A stretch of 64,000 bases of DNA from Lachnospiraceae bacterium (GCA_019421365.1 JAHZFJ010000006.1:105200-169199), one strand, 5' to 3'. Positions 26,372 to 37,119 are shown, counted from the first letter of the stretch. Program-made: numbers and translations. The notes: generated by a model not told the origin, from the sequence alone.

Positions 26372-28327
26372 ATGAGACATGGGTTTGTAAAAGTAGCAGC
26401 AGCCACACCAATGGTTAAGGTAGCTGATACGACATTTAATACAGAACAAATTATTGAATTAATTCATAAAGCTGCGAAAGAAAATGTGCGAGTTCTAGTA
26501 TTTCCAGAACTATGTATTACGGGGTATACATGTGGTGACCTATTCTTGCAGAATGCATTATTAACCTCAGCAAAAGAATCACTAGTAAAGATTATACGAG
26601 CAACCAAGAATCTGAATATGGTAGTAGTGGTTGGATTACCAATAATGAAACTTGGTAATTTATATAATGTAGCAGCTGTAATTTTTGAAGATAAATTAAT
26701 AGGTATGGTTCCAAAAGTAAATATCCCGAATTACTCTGAATTCTATGAAGCAAGATATTTCGGTATTGGTAATCAAAAGGTGGAATATGTAGATGTTCTT
26801 GAAGAAAAACATGTACCATTTGGCTCTAACCTTTTATTCCGTTGTATGGATATGCAGGATTTAGTAATTGCAGCAGAGATTTGTGAGGATTTATGGGTTC
26901 CGATTCCACCTTCTTCAAAACATGCCCTAGCAGGCGCAACAATGATTGTGAATCCATCTGCAAGTAATGAAACAACAGGAAAAGATATCTATCGTAGAGA
27001 TTTAGTTAGTGCACAGTCTGCTTCAACTATGAGTACGTATATCTATGCCAGTGCTGGTGAAGGTGAATCTACTTCAGATGTTGTGTTCTCAGGCCATAAC
27101 ATTATTGCTGAGAATGGTACAATCTTAAAAGAAGCACCACGTTTTACTAATGATCTAACCATAACAGAAGTAGATATACAAAGGGTCGTAAGTGAGAGAA
27201 GAAGAATGTCAACCTTCTGTACAAGCAACGATGAGAATTATACCTTTGTCGATTTCACATTCACAGATCATATGCATCAGAATAGATTAGAAACTTCATT
27301 GACTCGTAAGTTTGATAAGACACCTTTCGTTCCAAGTAATAAGGACAGTCGTAACAAACGTTGTGAAGAAATCTTGAATATTCAAGCACTAGGTTTGAAG
27401 AAGCGCCTTACACATATAGGATGTAAGAGTGCGGTTGTTGGAATATCAGGTGGTCTTGATTCTACATTAGCGTTGTTAGTTATGGCAAAAGCGTATGATA
27501 TGATGGGATTAGAACGTAGTAACATTATAGCGGTAACCATGCCTTGTTTTGGGACAACTGACCGTACGTACAACAATGCAGTTGCTCTAACGAATAAATT
27601 AGGTGCAACATTAAAGGAGATACCTATTAAAGAGGCTGTTCTTCTACATCTACGTGATATAGGTCATGATGTGAATGTACATGATATTACGTATGAGAAT
27701 GCGCAAGCAAGAGAGCGTACACAGATATTAATGAATGTCTCTAATCAGGCAAATGGTATCGTTGTAGGAACAGGAGATATGTCAGAACTTGCACTTGGCT
27801 GGGCTACGTATAATGGAGATCATATGTCTATGTATGGCGTAAACAGTTCTGTACCTAAGACATTGGTTCGTTATCTCGTTGCCTACTATGCGGAGACTTT
27901 GGAAGATAAAGAGTTACAAGATATCTTACTTGATGTATTAGACACTCCAGTAAGTCCAGAATTATTACCGCCTAAAGATGGTGAGATCTCACAAAAGACA
28001 GAAGATCTTGTTGGTCCATATGAGTTACATGATTTCTTCTTGTATTACATTATGAGATTTGGCTTTACGCCAAGTAAGATATTTCGTATCGCATGCATTG
28101 CTTTTGCGGGTGAATATGATGATGCTGTTATCTACAAGTGGCTGAATACGTTCTACCGTAGATTCTTCTCACAACAGTTTAAGAGAAATTGTCTACCTGA
28201 TGGACCTAAAGTTGGTAGCGTTGCAGTTTCACCAAGAGGCGATCTTCGTATGCCTAGTGATGCAAGTAGTGCAGTATGGCTGAAAGATTTAGAACAGATT
28301 AAAGTTGAGTATGATATTGCAATATAA
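26372..28327 (+). CDS. nadE: Glutamine-dependent NAD+ synthetase
   Basis: 651 residues, the two-domain form. The N-terminal nitrilase-like glutaminase (about 1-275) has the Glu-Lys-Cys triad: FPELCITGYTCGD, MVPKVNIPNYSEFYE and AAEICEDLWVP. The C-terminal ATP-pyrophosphatase synthetase (about 320-650) has the PP-loop GISGGLDSTLALL, GTGDMSELALGWATY and SSVPKTLVRYLV. It amidates nicotinic-acid adenine dinucleotide to NAD+ with ammonia channelled from glutamine. Clear AGGAGG site six bases before the ATG. Confidence 0.97.
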   Translation: MRHGFVKVAAATPMVKVADTTFNTEQIIELIHKAAKENVRVLVFPELCITGYTCGDLFLQNALLTSAKESLVKIIRATKNLNMVVVVGLPIMKLGNLYNVAAVIFEDKLIGMVPKVNIPNYSEFYEARYFGIGNQKVEYVDVLEEKHVPFGSNLLFRCMDMQDLVIAAEICEDLWVPIPPSSKHALAGATMIVNPSASNETTGKDIYRRDLVSAQSASTMSTYIYASAGEGESTSDVVFSGHNIIAENGTILKEAPRFTNDLTITEVDIQRVVSERRRMSTFCTSNDENYTFVDFTFTDHMHQNRLETSLTRKFDKTPFVPSNKDSRNKRCEEILNIQALGLKKRLTHIGCKSAVVGISGGLDSTLALLVMAKAYDMMGLERSNIIAVTMPCFGTTDRTYNNAVALTNKLGATLKEIPIKEAVLLHLRDIGHDVNVHDITYENAQARERTQILMNVSNQANGIVVGTGDMSELALGWATYNGDHMSMYGVNSSVPKTLVRYLVAYYAETLEDKELQDILLDVLDTPVSPELLPPKDGEISQKTEDLVGPYELHDFFLYYIMRFGFTPSKIFRIACIAFAGEYDDAVIYKWLNTFYRRFFSQQFKRNCLPDGPKVGSVAVSPRGDLRMPSDASSAVWLKDLEQIKVEYDIAI

Positions 28328-28394
28328 TATATTTTGCAGTATGTTATAAAGAGTAGTGTATAAAAGTAGTGTTTGAACAGAGGAGAATATAAGT

Positions 28395-28670
28395 ATGGAA
28401 TCATATGATATTGAAGATTTTATAGAAGAAGTGAAGTTTCAGATGACAGAGTACGATGTGCTTGAAGAGAAAACGATCCTTGATTGGGAAAAGAAAGCAC
28501 GTGCGTATATTATGAAACAAAAGAGAAATAAGAATATTGCTATTAAGTCAAAAGATGAGATCTACATTAAGGTTTATGATGATGAGTTAATGGCACGAAT
28601 TGCACTTGAGTTTTATCGAGCATACCGTGATCAAGATTTAGACGGATATTGGAAGAGATTCAGTTTATAG
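28395..28670 (+). CDS. Small acidic/basic protein of unknown function
   Basis: 91 residues, start supported by AGAGGAGAATATAAGT. Highly charged, no signal peptide or membrane segment; predicted mostly helical at residues 5-45 with a beta-type stretch IAIKSKDEIYIKVYDDEL and a final aromatic helix IALEFYRAYRDQDLDGYWKRF. I do not recognise a family. It lies 67 bases after nadE and is closed by a terminator, so it is probably a cotranscribed small cytosolic protein. Confidence 0.7.
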   Translation: MESYDIEDFIEEVKFQMTEYDVLEEKTILDWEKKARAYIMKQKRNKNIAIKSKDEIYIKVYDDELMARIALEFYRAYRDQDLDGYWKRFSL

Positions 28671-28706
28671 AAGAGTTTCGCAAACGCATATACAACAGAT
28701 AAAAGA

Positions 28707-28766
28707 AGGGATATTGTAAGCCTAGTTAATTGAAATAAAACTAGTTTGCAATATCCCTAACTTTTT
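28707..28766 (+). terminator. Terminator of the nadE unit
   Basis: AGGGATATTG against CAATATCCCT with an inner CTAGTT/AACTAG match, then CTTTTT. Convergent with the minus-strand gene that follows, so it may serve both. Confidence 0.8.
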
Positions 28767-28785
28767 ATGTAGGTATAGGTATAGG

Positions 28786-29220
28786 TTATTTCTTTTCTGC
28801 CTTTTCTAGTGTTGCCTTAACTGCATCAAGTAGAATGGTCTGTGTATATTTGCTGTTTGCGGATAATTCAACAGAATCAATGTCGCCTGTTTTAATGAGC
28901 TGGGCTTCGATATCCTCAAGAGAAGGCTTAATTAAAGGATACATTGTTGTTACTGTTTCATTAAGATTTGTTATACTGACTGAATTAATATGGCTTTCAT
29001 CGACAACAACTTCTATATTTAGTGAAGTCTCCCCTATCGTTAATTCAGATGTCCATACTCCTGCTGTATATTTCGCTGATTCTTTAACATCGGGATCTTT
29101 CTTCTTATCTGGTAGAAACATAAAGATGAGAAGTAATATAAGAAGAATTCCCAGGCCAGCAAATATTGCTGTGTAAATTATTTCTTTGAGTTGTATAATT
29201 ACAATCTTAGTTTTTGACAT
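28786..29220 (-). CDS. Membrane-anchored protein with FMN-binding-like domain
   Basis: 144 residues. One transmembrane helix (about 14-35) is followed by a basic KKKDPD linker and an extracytoplasmic domain of about 95 residues. The pattern of a YTAGVW start, SLNIEVVVDESHINSVSITNLNE, and a final ILLDAVKATLEKA resembles the FMN-bind repeat (G-Y-x-G then GKI-x-V-x-I), but the usual SGAT flavin-attachment motif is replaced by ELSANSKYT, so flavin attachment is not expected. The function is unknown. Start supported by GGAGGATAAAAG. Confidence 0.7.
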   Translation of the reverse strand: MSKTKIVIIQLKEIIYTAIFAGLGILLILLLIFMFLPDKKKDPDVKESAKYTAGVWTSELTIGETSLNIEVVVDESHINSVSITNLNETVTTMYPLIKPSLEDIEAQLIKTGDIDSVELSANSKYTQTILLDAVKATLEKAEKK

Positions 29221-29418
29221 CTTTTATCCTCCATAAGTTTCGTTATTATAGTATATTATTTGACGTATCTATTTATGATAAAAAATTAGAAGATTTATAG
29301 AAAACCACTATATTATATAAGCAACTAAGTTTCTGAAGCAAGAACGAAAAGACTTAGGGTAGACGTTTAACAAGATTTGAGTTACCATTGTTTGTAGGAA
29401 AGAAAAGAGTAGATAATG

Positions 29419-29488
29419 GAGATTAGTGTGCGCAACTTTGAACCTGCGGTTCAAAGTTTGCAGGTTCCCAGAAAGGTATGGTTATAAT
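29419..29488 (+). promoter_or_regulatory. Hairpin leader of addB (shared with the debranching-enzyme gene)
   Basis: GATTAGTGTG is followed by a 13-bp hairpin (GCAACTTTGAACC, loop TGC, GGTTCAAAGTTTGC with one bulged T), then AGG-GAAAGG-TATGGTTAT-AATATG. Almost the same arrangement occurs before the gene at 40972. The hairpin ends just before the ribosome site, so it may control translation or mRNA stability. Confidence 0.6.
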
Positions 29489-32400
29489 ATGTCGTTACAA
29501 CTTATATTAGGAAGTTCGGGTGTGGGAAAATCCCATCGCTTGTACGAAGAGATTATTAAGGATTCCATGCGCAATCCGGAGACGAATTATCTAGTTGTTG
29601 TACCGGAACAGTTTACGATGCAGACACAACGAGATATGGTTGCAGCGCATCCGAATCACGGGATTATGAATATTGATATTCTTAGTTTCATGCGTCTCGC
29701 ATATCGTGTCTTTGATGAATTAGGTGGACATGATAAGGTAGTCCTTGAAGACACTGGAAAGAGCATGATTTTAAGGAAAGTAGTTGAGAGCAAGAGTGAA
29801 GAATTGAATATCTTTAGGAGTAATGTTAGAAAACAAGGCTTTATCGGAGAGTTAAAATCAATGCTCTCAGAGATTTATCAATATAGTATTAGTCCGGACC
29901 AATTAGAGAAGACAATAGAGCAAGTGGCGAAACGTCCTATGCTTCAGAATAAATTACAAGATATCCTTACGGTATACAAAGGATTTAGTGAGTATATAGA
30001 AGAAAAATATATCACAACAGAAGAGATTCTTGATGTGTTATATGAGAAGGTGGAGAATTCCCAGTTTGTGCGTGATAGTGTAATTTGCCTAGATGGCTTT
30101 ACGGGATTTACTCCCTCTCAGACGAAACTTCTTACTAAGCTTATAAGGCTTTGCAAGAAGGTCTATATTACAGTAACAATCGATGAGAGAGAACAAACGG
30201 TAGCAGATGAGGAATACCAATTATTTCACCTGAGCAAGAAAACAATCGCGTCATTGCAAGAGATTGCTATTAACGAGCAAGTTCCAATAGATAAAGCGAT
30301 TTGGATAGAAGGTGTTGGCGCTAATAAGGTCCCTTATCGATTTCTAGAGAGTCCGGGGTTAGCTGCTCTTGAGAAGAACCTGTTCAGATATCCGCGTGTT
30401 CCTTATAAGGAAGAGGTAGAGGATATTAGTATTCATATTGCGAAGAATCCTGCGGAGGAAGTCGCATTTACAATCATACAGATTAAGAAACTCATTAGAG
30501 AATATGGATATCGTTATAAGGATATTGCTGTAGTTAGTGGTGATATCGGTACTTATGGAAGAATTATTGAGAATGACTATGAGCAAGAAGGGATTCCATT
30601 CTTCATTGATAATAAGAAAGGGATTATTGGTAATCCTGCTGCCCAGTTAATTCGTAGTGTGCTAGAAGTGATTCAGAGGGATTTTAGTTATGAAGCAATG
30701 TTTCGTTATCTTCGCTGTGAATTGGTAGATATATCAGGGGGAGAAGTGGATATCTTAGAAAATTATGCCCTAGCAATGGGGATAAGAGGATTCTCGTTGT
30801 GGAATAAAGATTGGGACCGTTCTTATAAATCTAGAAGTAAGATTGACTTTATTCGTTTGAATGAAGCGAGAAAAAAGGCAATTGCAGGTCTTGAAGAATT
30901 ACGTTCTGTAGTTAAGAACAAAGAAGCCAATGTAAGAGAAATCAGTACAGCAATCTGTAGATTCCTAATAGACAAGCAAGTGGCAGCAAAATTAACGGAT
31001 TATACGGCTAGATTTGAGTCCATAGGTAAATTAAGTCTTGCCAAAGAATATAAGCAAGTATATCGTATGATACTTGATCTGTTCGATAAGATGGTAGAAC
31101 TTCTTGGCGATGAGATTATGCCCCTTGATGAATATAGTAAGTTGCTAGATACGGGATTTGAGGAAATCAAGGTGGGAATTATTCCTCCAAGTATTGATCA
31201 AATTGTTGTGGGTGATATTGAGAGAACAAGATTAAAGGATATCAAGGCACTATTTTTCTTAGGTGTTAACGATGGATTGATTCCAAAGTCTTCGGATAGC
31301 GGTGGATTAATCTCTGATATGGAAAGAGAAGTCCTTTTACAGCATGAAGTAGAGTTGGCTCCAACAAAACGTCAGAAGACGTTTACAGAACAGTTCTATC
31401 TGTATCTGAATCTGACGAAACCTAAGAAACATCTATATGTAACCTACAGCAAAGTAGGTATGGACGGTAAAGCAAAGAAAGCTTCTTATCTAATTGGTAA
31501 GCTTAAGCAGATTTTCCCTAAGCTTCAGATTCAGGATTGTGATAATCTTAAGGGGGAACTTTCGTATATCTTAGCTACCCGACAAGGTATTCAATATGTT
31601 ATAGATCAGGTTCGAGAATTTTGTGATAAGAATCAATCCTTACTAGAGGATAATGAGGACAATGGTGGAAGTCTGAACATCGGAACTGATGTATTCAAGG
31701 AACTATATAGTTGGTACTGCAGTGATGAAGAGCGACGCAAAGTATTAGATACTATCATAGAAGGAGCATTTTATGAAGCAGAGGAGAACTCCTTACCGAA
31801 AGCAGTAGCCAGAGCACTATATGGCAATGAGTTGTCAGGAAGTGTTACAAGGTTAGAGAAATATGCAGCCTGTGCATTCGCTCATTTCGTTAGTTATGGA
31901 CTTGGTTTATTGGAGCGTCAGGAATATCGTTTAGCTGTACCTGATATCGGAAATATATTTCACAAAGCTATCGATCTATTCTCTAAGAAGGTAAAGAAGA
32001 GTGAGTATGAGTGGTATTCCATACCTGATGAAGTGAGAGAGCAATTTACCAAGGAAGCAGTTGAAGAGGCAGCTGTTGACTATGGAAACCAAGTTATATT
32101 AAGTAGCAAGCGTAATGCATATATGTTAGAGCGTGTAATGAGAATCACCAAACGTACTATATGGGCGCTGTGTAACCAAGTAAGAAAGGGGAAATTCGAA
32201 CCAGAAGCCTTCGAATTACAATTCTCCTTCCTTGATAATCTAGACACGGTAAATGTGGAATTAACAGAAGATACAAGAATGCAATTACAGGGACGAATTG
32301 ATCGTGTAGATATCTATGAAGAACCAGAGAAGAACCGATTCCTAGTTAAGGTTATCGATTATAAATCAGGACATAGTGCACTTGACATGGGACAAATCTT

Positions 32401-32986
32401 TTATGGCCTTCAATTACAGTTGGTTGTTTATCTAAGTGCAAGTATGGAATTGCAACAGAAGAAGAATCCAGACCACAAGATTGAACCAGCGGGTGTATTC
32501 TATTACAACATTGATGATCCAATCGTAGATAAGACAAGTGATGTGGAAGGGGCAATACTTAAAGAACTTAGAATGAATGGTCTTGTTAATGACGACATGC
32601 ATGTAAGTAAATACTTAGATACCTCCTTCATGGACGCAGAAGGTAATATTAATGGTTCCGTGAAGTCAGATGTTGTGCCAATAGAGACGAACAAAGATGG
32701 ATATCCAACTAAACGTTCTTCAACAGCATCAAGTAAACAATTCAAAGAGATGACAGAGTATGTAAATCATAAGATTGTAGAGATCGGAAGAGAAATTTTA
32801 GATGGACAGGCAGAGGTAAATCCTTATAAATTAGGTGATCGTACGGCTTGTGATTACTGTGCCTTCCAAGGAATCTGTGGATTCGATGTAAAGCTACCAG
32901 GTAATCGGTATCATCAATTGAAGAAGTTAGAGAAAGAAGATGTATTCGCTAAGATGGAATGTGTATATACAAAGGAGGTGGAATAG
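29489..32986 (+). CDS. addB: ATP-dependent helicase/deoxyribonuclease subunit B
   Basis: 1165 residues from the ATG at 29489; this start places the Walker A motif LGSSGVGKS at residue 6, as in other AddB proteins, and follows the leader hairpin and GAAAGG. The middle has the inactivated helicase-like parts (LFFLGVNDGLIP). The C-terminal nuclease domain has GRIDRVDIY and VIDYKSG, and the Fe-S cluster cysteines lie at YAACAFAHF and CDYCAFQGICGF. With AddA it forms the AddAB double-strand-break end-resection nuclease-helicase that loads RecA. The addA start follows its stop directly. Confidence 0.96.
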   Translation: MSLQLILGSSGVGKSHRLYEEIIKDSMRNPETNYLVVVPEQFTMQTQRDMVAAHPNHGIMNIDILSFMRLAYRVFDELGGHDKVVLEDTGKSMILRKVVESKSEELNIFRSNVRKQGFIGELKSMLSEIYQYSISPDQLEKTIEQVAKRPMLQNKLQDILTVYKGFSEYIEEKYITTEEILDVLYEKVENSQFVRDSVICLDGFTGFTPSQTKLLTKLIRLCKKVYITVTIDEREQTVADEEYQLFHLSKKTIASLQEIAINEQVPIDKAIWIEGVGANKVPYRFLESPGLAALEKNLFRYPRVPYKEEVEDISIHIAKNPAEEVAFTIIQIKKLIREYGYRYKDIAVVSGDIGTYGRIIENDYEQEGIPFFIDNKKGIIGNPAAQLIRSVLEVIQRDFSYEAMFRYLRCELVDISGGEVDILENYALAMGIRGFSLWNKDWDRSYKSRSKIDFIRLNEARKKAIAGLEELRSVVKNKEANVREISTAICRFLIDKQVAAKLTDYTARFESIGKLSLAKEYKQVYRMILDLFDKMVELLGDEIMPLDEYSKLLDTGFEEIKVGIIPPSIDQIVVGDIERTRLKDIKALFFLGVNDGLIPKSSDSGGLISDMEREVLLQHEVELAPTKRQKTFTEQFYLYLNLTKPKKHLYVTYSKVGMDGKAKKASYLIGKLKQIFPKLQIQDCDNLKGELSYILATRQGIQYVIDQVREFCDKNQSLLEDNEDNGGSLNIGTDVFKELYSWYCSDEERRKVLDTIIEGAFYEAEENSLPKAVARALYGNELSGSVTRLEKYAACAFAHFVSYGLGLLERQEYRLAVPDIGNIFHKAIDLFSKKVKKSEYEWYSIPDEVREQFTKEAVEEAAVDYGNQVILSSKRNAYMLERVMRITKRTIWALCNQVRKGKFEPEAFELQFSFLDNLDTVNVELTEDTRMQLQGRIDRVDIYEEPEKNRFLVKVIDYKSGHSALDMGQIFYGLQLQLVVYLSASMELQQKKNPDHKIEPAGVFYYNIDDPIVDKTSDVEGAILKELRMNGLVNDDMHVSKYLDTSFMDAEGNINGSVKSDVVPIETNKDGYPTKRSSTASSKQFKEMTEYVNHKIVEIGREILDGQAEVNPYKLGDRTACDYCAFQGICGFDVKLPGNRYHQLKKLEKEDVFAKMECVYTKEVE

Positions 32987-35900
32987 ATGGCAGAAGTAAA
33001 ATGGACAAGTGATCAGCAGAAGGTAATTGACCTTAGAAACCGGAATATCTTAGTTTCAGCAGCGGCGGGATCTGGAAAGACAGCAGTACTTGTTGAGCGT
33101 ATCATTAAGATGATCTCGGAAGGAGAGAATCCGGTTGATGTAGACAAGCTTCTAATCGTTACATTTACCAATGCAGCGGCAGCAGAGATGCGAGAGAGAA
33201 TCTTACAGGCTATCGAGAAGAAACTAGATAGTATGCCTGATAACAAGCATCTACAGAAGCAGATGATGCTAATTCATAGTGCGCAGATTACAACCATTCA
33301 TAGTTTTTGTTTAAACGTTATCCGTAACCATTTTAATGTCATCGACTTAGATCCTTCCTTTCGTATTGCAGATGAAGCAGAACTTACTCTCCTTCGCGCC
33401 GATGTAATCGAAGAGTTATTAGAGGATCGTTACGAGAAAGCAGAAGAAGATTTCACTACTTTCGTAGAATGTTATGCCAGTGGAAAGTCAGATACTGCAT
33501 TGGAGGAATTGATTCTACAGTTGTATCACTTTTCTATGAGCTATCCATGGCCTATGGATTGGTTAGAGTCACAAAAAGAATCCTTTTGTTTGGAGTCTGT
33601 GGAACGTCTGCAAGAAACAGAATGGATGAAGGGATTACTTAATTATATTAAGTCCATGACAGGTGATTTAATGTGCCGTAATAAACAAGCAAGAGAGATT
33701 ACTAACGGCATAGGTGGGCCTTATATGTATGATGAGGCGTTGCAGGAGGATCAATTGCTAATTCGTGATCTAATGGAGGCAGATTCATATCATCAGTATT
33801 CGGAAATTCTAGATAACCTTAAGTGGAAGGCATTATCCCGTAAGAAAGATGAGGATGTCGATCCTACGAAGAGAGAGCAAGTTAAGGCAATCCGCGATGA
33901 AGTGAAGAAAGCGGTTACTGATATCAAGAAGAATTATTTCTATCAATCAGAAGAAGAGATGTTAGCAGACCTTCAGAATGTAGCCCCCGTTATGAGAGTA
34001 TTAATTGATCTAACAATTGAATTCGCAGAACGTTATGCTGGGGCGAAGGAAGAGAAGAACCTTGTTGATTTCAATGACTTGGAGCATTTTGCACTTAATA
34101 TTCTTGTTAAGAAGGAAGATGGAGTAGTTATCCCATCGAATGTTGCAGATGATCTAAGTGAGTATTACGAGGAAATCTTAATTGATGAATATCAGGATAG
34201 TAACTTAGTACAGGAGACGATTCTAACGAGTATCTCTAAGGAGAGAATGGGAAGAAACAATCTGTTCATGGTTGGTGATGTTAAGCAGAGTATCTATAAG
34301 TTCCGCCTTGCTAGACCAGAGTTGTTCATGGAGAAATTCCATACCTATTCACTAGAAGATAGTACAAAGCAAAGGATTGATCTACATGCTAACTTTAGAA
34401 GTAGAGCGGTAGTTCTAGCTTGTACCAACTATATCTTCGAACAAATTATGACGAAGCAATTAGGTAACATCGAATATGATGAAGATGCTGCGCTCAATCC
34501 TGGAGCTGTGTTTGAACCTTGTGATGAGGAAATCTCCACTACAACAGAAGTTTTACTTGTAACAGACGAAGAGTTTGATAAGAAGGAAGAACTCTTAGCT
34601 AACGCGGATACTAATCAAAGCAGTGAGAGCGAAAGTGGTATAGAGAATAGTGCTGGGAAAACAGGATCTAAGACAGAAACTAAGATAGAGAAGACAGAAC
34701 TAGACAAAGAGCTAGAGGAATATACAGCTAGAGAGCTTGAGGCAAGGGCGATTGGTCTTAGAATAAAAGAACTAATTCAACCAGATACTGGACTTAAAGT
34801 ATGGAATAAAGAGAAGAAAAGCTACGAGACAGCAAGATATAGTGACATTGTAATTCTTCTTAGAACGATGAGTGGTTGGGCTCAAACATTCGCAGATACT
34901 CTTATGTCAATGGGAATCCCTGCTTTCTCCGATACGCAATCGGGTTACTTCTCTACAATTGAGATTCGTACAATTCTTAATATGCTTCGTGTTATTGATA
35001 ATCCTAGACAGGATATTCCGTTGACAGCAGTATTGCATTCGAAGATGGTAGGTCTAACAACCACGGAATTAGCAATCATTCGTGGAGCGAAGGAAGACTG
35101 TGATATGTATGACGCTGTGAAGTATTATGTAGAGAAGTATCATGAAATTGTTGATAATGCTTCTGTTAAAGATACGGATAGTGAGTTCGTTGCAGATTCT
35201 GATAATGATTTTATCAAAAATATTGATGATAATTTAACCGAAGAGAATAAGAACATTAAAATAGCAAGTAATATCGAAGAAACATCGGAGTTTGATAATC
35301 TGTTTAATAAGGAAATCGGAAGTAAACTTACTATATTCTTCGAACGACTTGATAATTACAGGGAGTGCCTAGCTTATACACCAATCCATGACTTGATTTG
35401 GTTAGTAATTAGGGATACGGGTTACTACAATTATGTATCTGCAATGCCAGCAGGGGATCGTCGTAAGGCGAACATTGACATGTTAATTGAACGAGCAGTT
35501 CAATATGAAGCTACAAGTTACCATGGACTTTTTCAGTTTGTACGCTATATCGAAAAGCTGCATAAGTATGATATTGATTTCGGTGAGGCTATAACGGTAG
35601 GAGAAGGCGAGAATACAGTACGTATCATGAGCATTCATAAGAGTAAAGGCCTTGAATTCCCTATTGTATTCGTAGCGGGTATGAGTAAAGTATTCAATAA
35701 CCAAGATGCAAGAAGTAAATTAGTGATTCATCCGGACTTAGGTATTGGTCCAGATTATGTGGATCCAGAGCTTCGTATCAAATCGCCGACACTTTTAAAG
35801 AAATTCATTCAAAAGAGAATCGTGCTTGAAAACCTTGGTGAAGAACTCCGCGTTCTATATGTTGCATTAACTCGTGCCAAGGAGAAATTAATTCTTACAG

Positions 35901-37102
35901 GATACGTACCTTCAGTCGGCGATAAACTAAAGAAGTGGTCAGATACGAAAGGTCAGACCAATCGTGCGTTATTGTTCCAGAAATTAGCGGGAGCAGGAAA
36001 TTATTTTGATTGGGTAATGCCTTCTTTAGTAAGACATAAGGATAGTAACAGTTTACTGCAGCAGTACAATATTCAACCAGGGGTGAACCTTGAACCGAAT
36101 AAGGAACGTGATGTAGAGGCTAATTTCGAAATCAGGACAATTGATGTGCTTCGTACTGTTGAAGAGGAAGTAGCGAGACAACTTGTTAATACTGATAAGA
36201 AACAAAAGCTATTGCAGTGGGATACAGAGAAGATATATGATGAGGGCATTAGAGAGGCTATTCATGAACAACTAAGTTTTGAATATCCATTTGCTAATGA
36301 AGTGAAATTACACGCAAAGGTAACGGTATCAGAACTGAAAAAGTTAGGACAGATGATTGATGATGAAGAAAGTATGCAACTATATAATACTGATGACAGC
36401 ATATTAGTAGGTGAATCACCAGCGTTACAAGAATCGGGTCAAATACATGATGTAAGTGAAGTAACAATTCAGCCAGAACACCATGAAACAGATGAGGAAG
36501 TAGTAAATCAAATTGAAAATCAAATAGACGGAGTGGATGACGAGCTTCTACCAAAGTTTATGCTTGAATCAGTACCAGTACAAGGAGCAAGAAGAGGTAC
36601 TGTATACCATAAAGTATTAGAATGTATCCCAATTCTTGAAAAACCATCTGTTGCAAAGATACAGGAGGCTATCAGTCAATTAGTAGAGAAGGCAATAATT
36701 ACAGAAGAAGAGGCAGCGGTCGTGAACCCGTACCAGATTGTAGCATTCATGAAATCAGATATTGCAAATCGTATGGAACATGCCGGACAGCAAGGAAAGA
36801 TTCATCGTGAACAGCAATTTGTATTCTCTATGAAGGCAAATGAGATTCGACCAGATTTTATGAGTGAAGAACCGATTCTTGTACAAGGTATAATTGACTG
36901 TTTCTTTGAAGAAGACGGACAGATTATTATCGTAGATTATAAGACAGACCATATTCCAAAGGAGAACGGTGAGGAGATTCTTCGTTCTAGATATAAAGTG
37001 CAGTTAGATTATTACCAAAGAGCGATAGAACAAATTACTGGTAAGAAGGTCAGCCAAAGAATTCTATATTCTTTTGCACTTCAAAAGGAAGTTGAAGTAT
37101 AG
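32987..37102 (+). CDS. addA: ATP-dependent helicase/nuclease subunit A
   Basis: 1371 residues, about 130 more than many AddA proteins. UvrD-type helicase motifs occur in order: SAAAGSGKTAVLVERI (Walker A), TFTNAAAAEMRERI (Ia), ILIDEYQDSN (II), MVGDVKQSIYKFR (III), IMSIHKSKGLEFPIVFVAG (V) and LRVLYVALTRAKEKL (VI). The C-terminal RecB-type nuclease has the residues GIIDCFFEEDGQIIIVDYKTD. The extra length is in three Glu/Ser/Asp-rich stretches at about 530-575, 720-780 and 1130-1190. Start ATG directly after the addB stop, with AAAGGAGGTGG. The 3' end abuts a cassette containing intron-like debris. Confidence 0.97.
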   Translation: MAEVKWTSDQQKVIDLRNRNILVSAAAGSGKTAVLVERIIKMISEGENPVDVDKLLIVTFTNAAAAEMRERILQAIEKKLDSMPDNKHLQKQMMLIHSAQITTIHSFCLNVIRNHFNVIDLDPSFRIADEAELTLLRADVIEELLEDRYEKAEEDFTTFVECYASGKSDTALEELILQLYHFSMSYPWPMDWLESQKESFCLESVERLQETEWMKGLLNYIKSMTGDLMCRNKQAREITNGIGGPYMYDEALQEDQLLIRDLMEADSYHQYSEILDNLKWKALSRKKDEDVDPTKREQVKAIRDEVKKAVTDIKKNYFYQSEEEMLADLQNVAPVMRVLIDLTIEFAERYAGAKEEKNLVDFNDLEHFALNILVKKEDGVVIPSNVADDLSEYYEEILIDEYQDSNLVQETILTSISKERMGRNNLFMVGDVKQSIYKFRLARPELFMEKFHTYSLEDSTKQRIDLHANFRSRAVVLACTNYIFEQIMTKQLGNIEYDEDAALNPGAVFEPCDEEISTTTEVLLVTDEEFDKKEELLANADTNQSSESESGIENSAGKTGSKTETKIEKTELDKELEEYTARELEARAIGLRIKELIQPDTGLKVWNKEKKSYETARYSDIVILLRTMSGWAQTFADTLMSMGIPAFSDTQSGYFSTIEIRTILNMLRVIDNPRQDIPLTAVLHSKMVGLTTTELAIIRGAKEDCDMYDAVKYYVEKYHEIVDNASVKDTDSEFVADSDNDFIKNIDDNLTEENKNIKIASNIEETSEFDNLFNKEIGSKLTIFFERLDNYRECLAYTPIHDLIWLVIRDTGYYNYVSAMPAGDRRKANIDMLIERAVQYEATSYHGLFQFVRYIEKLHKYDIDFGEAITVGEGENTVRIMSIHKSKGLEFPIVFVAGMSKVFNNQDARSKLVIHPDLGIGPDYVDPELRIKSPTLLKKFIQKRIVLENLGEELRVLYVALTRAKEKLILTGYVPSVGDKLKKWSDTKGQTNRALLFQKLAGAGNYFDWVMPSLVRHKDSNSLLQQYNIQPGVNLEPNKERDVEANFEIRTIDVLRTVEEEVARQLVNTDKKQKLLQWDTEKIYDEGIREAIHEQLSFEYPFANEVKLHAKVTVSELKKLGQMIDDEESMQLYNTDDSILVGESPALQESGQIHDVSEVTIQPEHHETDEEVVNQIENQIDGVDDELLPKFMLESVPVQGARRGTVYHKVLECIPILEKPSVAKIQEAISQLVEKAIITEEEAAVVNPYQIVAFMKSDIANRMEHAGQQGKIHREQQFVFSMKANEIRPDFMSEEPILVQGIIDCFFEEDGQIIIVDYKTDHIPKENGEEILRSRYKVQLDYYQRAIEQITGKKVSQRILYSFALQKEVEV

Positions 37103-37119
37103 AAAACATATATTACTAT

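Noticed and set aside
29426..29488. Upstream start for addB
   Set aside because: It runs through the hairpin leader; the normal AddB start with the Walker A motif is at 29489.
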